Positions 55,801 to 64,000 of a stretch of 64,000 bases of DNA are shown piece after piece. Made by a program: the position numbers and the translations under genes. Where the stretch lies: assembly GCF_019393635.1 (NCBI RefSeq), contig NC_057863.1, forward strand, positions 645,090,660 through 645,154,659. The letters run 5' to 3'. This DNA is from Dromiciops gliroides. Its lineage: Eukaryota; Chordata; Mammalia; Microbiotheria; Microbiotheriidae. The notes beneath the pieces are model-generated. The model did not search any database, was not told where the DNA came from, and worked only from the letters and a program-made list of their open reading frames with translations. Positions within the stretch are counted from its first letter, which is position 1. Each line of letters begins with the position of its first letter.

Positions 55801-58800
55801 ATTGGGTACATTTGGCACAGCAGTGGTTGGAAACGGACCCTATTTGATGTGCTTTGGGGAAGCCAGTTAAGGAAAGGAGCTCCATTTTGGTTGTGTCGGC
55901 CTGTGTTGGATTTTCTTTCAAACAGACCCAGCATTGCCTCCTTCCCAGCTGAGCAGTGGAGAAAGATGGCCCTTCCTTTAGCTTCCTAACTTCCTTTGGT
56001 GTCAAAACCTGAAGACATAGGACCCAGAGTTTCTTCCTTGTACATAGAATGAATTCTCCTGCTGTATTTTCCCAGAAGATGACTTGCATCTTCTCTGGTG
56101 ATTCATTCAGTTTCTATTAGATACCTAAATTCATCATCTAAAAGGTGGAATTTCTTGCTTGGCCCAGGATGGCCAGTTTACGCGTATAGCAGGGAATATT
56201 TCTGAGATGATGCAGGGTTTCTGGTTTTTCCAGTGGTCCAGCTGATCCCCAGCTTGTAGGAAGTAGGTGGAGCTGCATTGTCCTGGGCCTTCACTTGTCC
56301 CGATGTGAGGAGGTCAGCCTTGGAGGCCTGTCCTCTGGGCCTCTCCAGCTCCACAGGGCCCTGTGATTGGCTGAGTCGAGGAGATTGGACACAGAGCGGT
56401 GTTTGCCAGCATCCTTCCGTTACAGAAACAGGTGACTGAGAAATCCCAGGAAGGTCTTGGAGAAGAGGACGAGGCTTTCCTCTCCCCTTCTGCTGTGGGG
56501 CGGTCTGATCACTTGTTGGATGCTTTAGCTCTCAGAACAGCCCGGCGGAAACTTTTTCGCTCCCTAGTCGACGGTCCTGAGGGGAGGGTCATCACTTTCA
56601 GTGGTGGTTGGAGCTGGCCTGGCTGCCCTATCAGAGCCTCCTCTAGCTTTGCTCCTGTGGGTGGGTCCAGCCCTGGCTCCTGGAGAATCAGGGAGAGGGC
56701 TCCGTGGCCCTCAGCTCCACGCTGTGGCTGAGTCATCTATGAGAGGGCTGCTTGGGTTGTCAGTGCCGCTCTCAGGGGCCCCAGGCTCGGTCCTCTCTTA
56801 CCCATAGCCAGCCTTTGGTTCTCCTTTAGTCCTTGTCTCCCATTTGATTCTCACAGTGGCTTCATCTTCTCTCTGTGGTCTGATCACGTGTGGCCAAGGA
56901 GTGGGGGCATTAGCGTTTTTGTAGCGCCTGCTGTGTCCTGGGCACTGTGCGGTGTGCCTTCCACAGAAGATCTTGTCTGCTCCTCACAGCGGAGCTGGGA
57001 GCTCGGTGCTATTAACGTCCTCATTTCATAGCCAGTCATTCGATAGCGTTTATGACGTGCCCACTGTGTGCCAGGCACCATGCCAAGTGCAATAAGAGGC
57101 AAAAGACAGTGCCTGCCCTCAAGAAGCTCTCAGTCTGATGCGGGAAAGGGAGGCCTGGAGCCCAGTGCAGTTCACAGCCTCCCCAGTTATGGATGTCGAT
57201 TCCTTCTGCCGCGGCCTCAGCTGGCGCTCATCCCTGCGAAGCGTCTGTTGCTTCTCTGGCAGGCTTAACTCTTCCATCTGGCAGGCACCAGCAGCTGGTG
57301 CCTGTGCCAGGGAGACCTGAGAAGATCCCTTCCCGTTGGCCATAGAGACACAGAGCGTATAATTATAGACACCCCAGCGCTCGGCTGGCCCGGCCCGTTT
57401 GCTCTATTCTGGTCTGTGAGCAGCCCTGGGGCTGAGGCGCATGAGCGTGAGACAAGGGGGGGCCTCAGTGGCTGGCTTTCTGCTCCTCTCCCCTTTTCGT
57501 CACTGTTTCCAAAGGCAGTCAGGTGCCTGTGGAGGTGTCGCAAGTGGAGGTAGGACATGGAGCCCTCTGACCACAGCTGTTTGGGTTTCTGTTTCCTATC
57601 TGTGAGAGGAGAATCCACCGTAGCTGGCCTGGCCCAGTCTGATGGGACAGGTCCCCACCTTCATTGGCTGAAGTAGTTTATTGAGAGAGAGACAAGTGCT
57701 TTGAATGGGCCCACCTTTGGATGTAGGATGTTGTGGGGAGACAGCTGTCACACATAAGAATTCCTCCTGCTCACTGCCACCTACCAGACCCTGGGAAGTA
57801 GTGGGAGCTTTGGTGTCACAAGGCCTGGGTCCACCTCGTGGCCCTGCCACTGTGTGGTGGGACCTTGGGCAGAGGGATGCCTTTATCTCTACAGGCAGCA
57901 TCTGTTTCTGCCTTCTGTCTCAAGAAAGGCCCCATAGGCCCTTCCAGCTTTCTAAAGAGCTCTGTGTCAACGAGGTGCCTAGTTATGAGCGAGAGCAGGA
58001 GAAAGGAGAAGCCCCCGGCCCATGCTGGGGGTGCTCTGTATGAGACCCCTTCTTCTCCTGGGTCTCAGTTAGCCACTGAGTGGGCTGATCGAGAGCCAGA
58101 AGGGACTGGGGAAATCATCTAACAGGGAGGAGGCTGAGAAGAGGAGGAGGCCTGGCTAGGCCTGGGCCCATGGAGTTGGGGTATTTTATGTTGTACCCCA
58201 AGCTGCACTATGGATGGGCTGAGGTGAGGGAGCAGCGGGTGGCAGAGACCCGAGTCCTTGCTCCTTTAGAATCATGATATTCTAGACTCGTAGAAGGTCC
58301 TCAGTTGTGATCCAGTTCAAAGCCTTGAGCACCACAGGAAGAGGTGATTCTCTCTGCCCTGACCCCTTTGCATCTGAGCATGCTCACAGCCTTCTGGGGG
58401 CCCACAGGACTTGTGACTCATGGGCTTACAAGCAGGGACCTAGGAGCAAACTGGGGCTTGTAATAGCCCGAAAGTGATGGATTGGGCAGAACGGAGACCT
58501 CGGGGGTCGCTGGCACTGGGAGGAGCTACAGGCCCTTTAGTTGGGCTCCCCGTTGGACAACCGAGGCCCAGTTCACACTAAGGGGGGAGTTGTCCACCTC
58601 CTCTGACTCTGGATCCAGCCCTCTGTCCCACCTGCTCTTTTCTCAGTCTGACTCTGTCCTTGGCATATTCAGGGTACTCAGAGGCCCCGGGTGAAGGCGG
58701 GCACGAGTTTTGGAAGAACTGGCCGGCTGTGGCCCCTCCCCCCAATCTATTTTCAAATCTGAGAGTTAGTGGATTCTCTTAAAATGTAATAGGAGCGGGG

Positions 58801-61800
58801 CAGCTAGGTGTCGCAGTGGATAAAGCACTGGCCTTGGATTTGGGAGGACCTGAGTTCAAATCCAGCCTCAGACACTTGACACTAGCTGTGTGACCCTGGG
58901 CAAGTCACTTAACCCTCATTGCCCTGCAAAAAAAAAAAAAAAGTAATAGAAGCCTGTGGGAGTTGCTTTTGAATGCAGATGTGTCTTGTTTAGCCATGAA
59001 AGAAAGATTATATGAACATCTGAGAATATCCAGGTTCTTTTATTGGAAAAGCCAGAATGGGCGGGCACAGGGCCTGTGACTGAGGGAAGTGTGGTGAATA
59101 ATAAGGTCCGCGTAGGGCCTGGACTTTGGGGGTGCGAGTTTTGTATTCCCCATTTTACACATGAGGAAACTGATGCCAGGAAGGGCCGGGGCCCAGGTCT
59201 GGAGCCACTGCCAGGATGCCTGGAGCGTTCTTCATGCTCTGCCACACAGACCTTCCCACAAAGGAAGAAGTAACCCCGTGAGAGGGAGCAGGGGCTGGGC
59301 GGGGCTGAGTCCCTGGGGGAGGCTTTGCGGGGGTCTCTTCTGAATCCCTCTCATCCCTCTGGGCAGCTGGGCTGGTGCTTCCAGGAAGCTTTGGGTTTGG
59401 TGTTTAACCTGCAGCCGTTTTCTCCACTCTCCTCGAGGTGATTGAAGGATGTAACTCCTCAGCTCAGCCGTCTGGTTCCCTTTCCACAGAGGGAGGGCCT
59501 GGAGCAGCTGCATTCCCCCCTCCCCCCAACCTGTGCTCTTGTGTCCTGGCCCTGAAGCCGTGTGGGCTGGCCTCCTTTCAGGGCCCGGCAAGAACCGTGT
59601 TCTAGAAGGAAAGCAGGTGCTGCCCCGGCAGCTCCGCTTGGAGAACACATTTCATTAGGCGTTCGGCAAACATTTCCTGAGCACTAGCTGCATCCTGGGC
59701 ACTGTGTCTGGCATTCTGGGGGGTGATTTCTGGCCTCCTCGGCTCATTGCAGAAATGAGACCTGAGTACCTACTGCGTGCAAGGCTTTATGCTGAATGCA
59801 TGGGTTCTAGACTGACCGATGCTCACCTGAGCCATGTGATGTGGGGCGTGAGCTCACCTGTGGTGCTAGATAATGCCCTGTGCTGGGTGGGAGGGGCTGA
59901 GAAGAAGCCAAGAAAGAGGTCAGAGGGCAAGCAGAGGGCAGGCTTTCCCAGCTCAGATCACCCAGCACCTACTGATGGTCAGTTCTGTGTCAGACACTCC
60001 CTTGCCCCCTTCATCTTTGGGGCAGTGCCTCCAGCATTTGGTGACTAGGCCCGTGGTATGTCCAGTGTGGCATGACTCCGCCCATCGGAATCTAGGGCCC
60101 TTCCCAGGCTCAAGGAGGGACGCCCCATTAAGGAGAGGAGCGAAGGCCTCCTGCATCTGGGGCAAGGGGTGGGGTGGGGGGGCGCTCATGTACCTTCACA
60201 GAACGCTGCTCTCCGGCCACTTTTACTCAGAGGACTACTTAATGTTGATTGTTCTTTCTCCTCCCTCAGAGGCTCATCCAAAATTGAGGAAGCATGCGAG
60301 ATCTACTCAAGAGCTGCAAATATGTTCAAGATGGCCAAGAGCTGGAGCGGTTTGTATTGTCCCGTTTGCTGCTTTGGGGCTCGGGGCTTACTGGGCTTCT
60401 CTCCCAGAATCCTCCTCCAGCCCCAGAGTTTAAGGCTGATGGAGTCTTTCGGGCCCCTTCCAGCATGGCGTAGGATCTCAGAGCTGGAGGGGACCACAGG
60501 GAGTCCTGGGAGGGGGAACAGCATTGCCCCACATCTCTTGCCAGCCAGTGTCTGAGCTGGGACAAGAAGCCCAAACTGCCCTCCTGGTGGAGAGCTGACT
60601 CAGAGTCCCCGTTTTCAAGATGGGTTCTTTGTAGCTGTTGGGTACCTACAGGGCAGGGATAGAGAGGTACCTTTAATCTGGAGACTCATCATAAGTAGGT
60701 GATTAAAACATTTCAAGCTGTTAGGAGGGAGTGGGGGCAGGAGAGGGGACTTGCAGATGTTATGGCCCTCAGAGGCCTGTGTCTGAAGCAAGGGACATCC
60801 CAGGCCTGCCATCCTCCATCCCGGGCAGCCTCTGTCTGATGTGTGGTGTCCCATTGTGGGCACCATTTGGGGAGGGACATCCGAGCGGAAGCTGGCGCTT
60901 GTTCCAGCAGGAGAGGGGCCCCAGCGTGGCCTGGAGACAGGAGGGGCTGAGATGGATGGATGGGAGGGAGGGTTAGGCCTTTTTCTCTCTACCCCCACAG
61001 GGGAGAACAAAGAGTCATGGGAGGACATGGTAGAAAGCTGCCTTGGACTCAGTTTGTAGAAAAACGCCATTGGAGCTGCCCCAGATGGAATCCCTGCCCC
61101 AGGGGCTTCCTCCAGGCAGGCTGCAGCCATCGGCTGGGGGTCCAAGATGCTTTCTGGGAAGTTAGAGCGTCTTTGTCTCAGTCTCTGGATTCTTCCAGAA
61201 GCAGAGGGATCTTGGTTCTAGAGGGTCATGGACATTCACCAGCCAGAAAGCAGAGCCACACATCGTGTGATTCTGGCTTGGGTGGGGAGAAGGAATGGAA
61301 CCAGGTTTAAAGTTCTGTCGGGGGTTAGCGTCGGGCAGCCGACTCCTGTGTCCTTGGAACAGGGCAGGCATCTGAGAAAGTAGAAACTGTGGGGCCGTAG
61401 AGGGAGGGGCCCGAGAGCCAGCCCCCCCGCCCTGGCCCTCGCCATAATGAGCTGGGGGTGGGCACGATCCCTAGAAGATACGGGGAGCGAACAGGGGTCA
61501 GGCTGCAGCTGAGGAAGGGGATTCCCGTGGGGACAGTAATCCTGCCCTTTCCAGAAGGTCTCGTCCCGTCAGCCCTGGGCTCATCTCTTGGGCACTGTCG
61601 GCCCTCAGCAGCTGCGAGGTGCTCTCCTTTGGAACAGACCCTTAGATGGGGGGGGTAGGGTCAGGAGGGCATCACGGAGGGTGACTGGGACCCCCAGCAG
61701 CCTGTTAGGGCCCAGTGGCTCCTGGGCACCCTCTTGCTTGGGGCCCCTCTCTGGCTCTGGCCCTTTGGAAGTGGCAGTCGGAGATGTTGGGGATGGTGGG

Positions 61801-62231
61801 TGTGAAGAGTCCCGGGCTAGCATCAGATGTCACCTAGCTTGTGGCAGCCCAGCCCTGGCCAGAAGCAGGGGCCTGCCTGCCTTCCACTCAGTTCTGCTCG
61901 GTGCTGTGACCCCTCCGGGAGTCGTGAGGTGCTAGCTCCCCTCGACTAGCTTGCCCCTCCACTGTCAGTGGGAAGGCCATGATGATCCCTCCTTCCCTCT
62001 CCAGGGTCCTGGGAATGAGCAGGAGCTAGTGGGAGCTGTGGGAGGGAGAGAGGGAGAGGTTTCAGTGCCCTGGGATGCCCTCGTGTGACAGCGGTGTCCC
62101 GCGCTTTGTTCCAGCTGCCGGAAACGCGTTCTGCCAGGCGGCCCAACTTCACCTCCAGCTGCAGAGCAAGCACGATGCCGCCACCAGTTTTGTGGACGCG
62201 GGGAATGCCTTCAAGAAAGCAGACCCCCAAG
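52734..62231 (+). CDS. NAPA: NAPA (alpha-SNAP), 5' part: exons 1-3, continues beyond the window
   Basis: Exons are 52734-52831, 60270-60349 and 62115-62231; phases 2, 1 and 1 join. The product begins [20 protein letters not shown] and runs through [20 protein letters not shown] and [20 protein letters not shown] to KKADPQ, about 98 of the family's 295 residues. Alpha-SNAP is a cytosolic, membrane-peripheral adaptor of stacked TPR-like helices. It binds assembled SNARE complexes and recruits and stimulates the ATPase NSF to take them apart. The N-terminal FFSGLFG segment seen here is the known hydrophobic membrane-contact loop. ATG at 52734 has strong context (gccATGg). The donor of exon 2 (gcg|gtttgt) is weak. 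No defect is seen. Confidence 0.96.
52832..60269 (+). other. NAPA: NAPA intron 1
   Basis: A 7.4-kb intron. It holds one clear CORE-SINE (58797-58944) and old-repeat starts near 56900-57130 and 59650-59990 ('tgtgccaggcaccatgccaa'). MIR-like 'gaggaaactgatgccagg' is near 59161. No internal exon is recognisable. Confidence 0.7.
58797..58944 (+). mobile_element. CORE-SINE in NAPA intron 1
   Basis: A complete copy with poly-A. The flanking words are 'atgtaataggag' and 'aagtaatagaag'. Confidence 0.94.
60270..60349 (+). CDS. NAPA: NAPA coding exon 2
   Basis: 80 bases ([20 protein letters not shown]), the first TPR-like helix pair. Acceptor cctccctcag, donor g|gtttgt. Confidence 0.95.
60350..62114 (+). 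other. NAPA: NAPA intron 2
   Basis: GC-rich, no SINE and no recognised exon or repeat. Confidence 0.6.
62115..62231 (+). CDS. NAPA: NAPA coding exon 3
   Basis: 117 bases ([16 protein letters not shown], then [15 protein letters not shown]), the second and third helix pairs. Acceptor ttgttccag, donor g|gtgagg, phase 1. Confidence 0.96.
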
Positions 62232-64000
62232 GTGAGGGGCCCGAGGGACTCAGGAGGGACCCAGGGCGGGGCTAGTCTGAGCAGGGGGCCTGCTTGCCGG
62301 GGCACTGGGGGCACCCCGCCCCCAAGTGGTCACCGTGCATCTGGACCTGCCCCAAGCCCTTCTTCCAGAACTCTCTTTACCCTCTCCTGCATTTGGCCAC
62401 ACCCCTCCCTGGGTCTGGGGAGCATGGGTGAGTGGCCGTTGGTGCTGGAGGCTGGCTCTGAACCTCGGGAGAGGATCCTTGCTGTGGCCAGAGGGGGGGC
62501 CAGGCAGGGAAGATGAGAGGGGGTGGAGGCAGAGCGAGGACCTGGAGGGTAAAAGGTCGCGTCTCTGCTGTGGCCACCTCCGGTCCGCCTCTCTTTGTAG
62601 ACTCATGTTATAGATCAGGAAACTGAGGCCCACAGAGGAGAAGGGATTTTCTCCAAGTTCCTCGGGCCGCAAGGACCGTGTGGGCGTCGAGCGCCTGGGC
62701 CTGGAGCCAGGGCGCTCTGCACGTCTCTGTTGGTCACCAGGACTCGGTGGGTCTGGCTCCCAGCAGTGCTTGTGCATCCGCCCGGCTGCTGGCAGGCCCC
62801 GTGTTTACAGAGAGCGGCCTCCTCCCGGGCTGGCAGTGCTGCTTACAATGGAGAAGGGAGTTAATTATCCAGATGATTAGAACAACACAGGCAATTCTGA
62901 GGTTCTCGTGGTGATGGTGGGGTTTTAATTTGGTTTTCGCTGTTTTTTTGAACCTGACTCATCCTTGCAAACATGCCCTTCTTGCTTGTCGTCATCATAG
63001 AAACAGGTCCTTCAGGTTGCCATGGAGCATGTCCTGAAGCCACAGGCACTGAGGGCCGGGGGCCGGGCCGGCTGGGCCTGTCTGGTGCTGTCATCTGTGT
63101 AGCAAATGCCCCCGATTCTGTAGTGCCTGACCCAGGAAGAGCCAAGTGCTTCCTGAACCAACATGAGCAGCTGTGTGGAGCAGGGCCTGACTCCCTCTGC
63201 CCTCTGGTCCAAGCCCAGGGACCAGGGGAGGATAGAAGAGCCCCTCATGACGGGCCGGGGCTACAGAGTGCTCAGAGGACACTGGGGAGGCTCAAGTGAA
63301 CCCCAAAGGCTTCTCAGGGCAAAGGGGCCGTGGCACGGTCCACTTTTTTCCATGGCCTTTCCAGCACCTTAGACTCAGCCAGGTGAAGTAATGATGCATA
63401 AAGGAGTGGATGCATCTGCCTGGGAAAATCTGGCAGCCTTGGCACAGCCTGGGCACCTTCCTCCTGCTCTGGTGAACATGGGCACAGCTGCTTTGCCCAC
63501 CCAATGAGAGCGGAGGGCAGCAGTGGCAAAACAAGGGAGGGACCCCCGGGCACCTCGTCTTCTCAGTCTCTGGGTGTTGGGTGAGTCGCTGGGTCAGGAG
63601 GCGTTTATTAAGCACCTCCTGCATGCCAGGCAGTGAGCTAGGGACCCAGTGTCAGGGCTCCCTTCTGGCTTGGTTGGCTTTCCTGGGAGGTTCCTAATGG
63701 GCCTCTGTAGGCTGTGATGAAAGCTTCTGCAGAAGAGTCCTGAGGCAGGAGGGAGCCTCGCCATCCCCTGGGGCTCTGAGATGCGAACAGCTTCCGGCAC
63801 TCCTTCCCTACTGGCCCAGGAGATGCTTGGGGGCCGCTTCTCAGGAGGGGGCAGCAGCAGGAGCCTTTGGTGTGAGGGAGAAGCAGGAGGCTGTTTGGGG
63901 CCGCCCTTGCTGGTCACATGTGGTGGCTCAGAGTCTGGGGGCCGCTTCCTGGCTTCCCACATTGTAGCGTAGTGAAACTTGTCAGCCTTGCTCTGATGGT
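62232..64000 (+). other. NAPA: NAPA intron 3, cut by the window end
   Basis: The next NAPA exon (expected AINCLMRAIEIY) is not found, so it lies to the right. A MIR-like 'gatcaggaaactgaggccca' is near 62613 and an old-repeat start near 63600-63650. Confidence 0.6.

Noticed and set aside
1-64000. tRNA genes or CRISPR-like arrays suggested by regularly recurring sequence
   Set aside because: The tRNA-like parts belong to CORE-SINE heads without intact A and B box spacing or a cloverleaf, and the repeats are dispersed mobile elements, not arrays.
1-64000. Endogenous retrovirus or Polinton-like element
   Set aside because: No paired LTRs, primer-binding site or capsid, polymerase or envelope motifs were recognised; the autonomous-element remains seen are LINEs.

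Overview
This window is nuclear DNA from a mammal, almost certainly an Australian-type marsupial. About thirty copies of one tRNA-derived CORE-SINE of WSINE1/MAR1 type occur, many with readable target-site duplications. They accompany L1/HAL1, L2, CR1/L3 and MIR/THER fragments. The two host genes are split into exons with GT-AG introns and have marsupial-like divergence from the human proteins as I remember them. The species assignment is inferred from repeat content; no search was run.

Layout. 1-13.4 kb is gene-poor and built of SINE, L1, L2, CR1/L3 and MIR pieces. 13.4-14.55 kb is a CpG island with four copies of the palindrome TCACGTGA, followed by 1.3 kb of extreme C-rich, degenerate repeat (14.55-15.87 kb). 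By human synteny (BICRA, ZNF541, NAPA, KPTN) the island is a candidate 5' end for BICRA on the minus strand, but no BICRA coding exon is visible. 16-34.9 kb is again gene-poor. It holds a SINE cluster (18.5-19.0 kb) and a pair of inverted, nearly identical arms (25.53-26.28 and 30.88-31.82 kb) around a CR1/L3 fragment and a 3.4-kb HAL1-like LINE.

34.9-49.65 kb is the complete coding region of ZNF541 on the plus strand: 15 coding exons, all phases consistent, 1372 codons. The product has three N-terminal C2H2 fingers, a central finger, an ELM2 region, a SANT domain and a C-terminal C2H2 finger. This is the germ-cell chromatin factor known to work with KCTD19 and HDAC1/2 in meiotic prophase. 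The 3 kb after it is a long old repeat and then a second CpG island.

52.48 kb to the window end is the 5' third of NAPA (alpha-SNAP), also on plus: promoter, exon 1 with the start codon, and exons 2 and 3 (about residues 1-98 of 295). The rest lies beyond the window. ZNF541 and NAPA are head-to-tail neighbours with unrelated jobs, meiotic chromatin control and SNARE-complex disassembly. Each appears to have its own promoter.

I found no previously undescribed coding system. The most distinctive structures are the inverted repeat with an identity gradient, the TCACGTGA cluster beside a C-skewed tract, and an apparent GC-AG intron in ZNF541.
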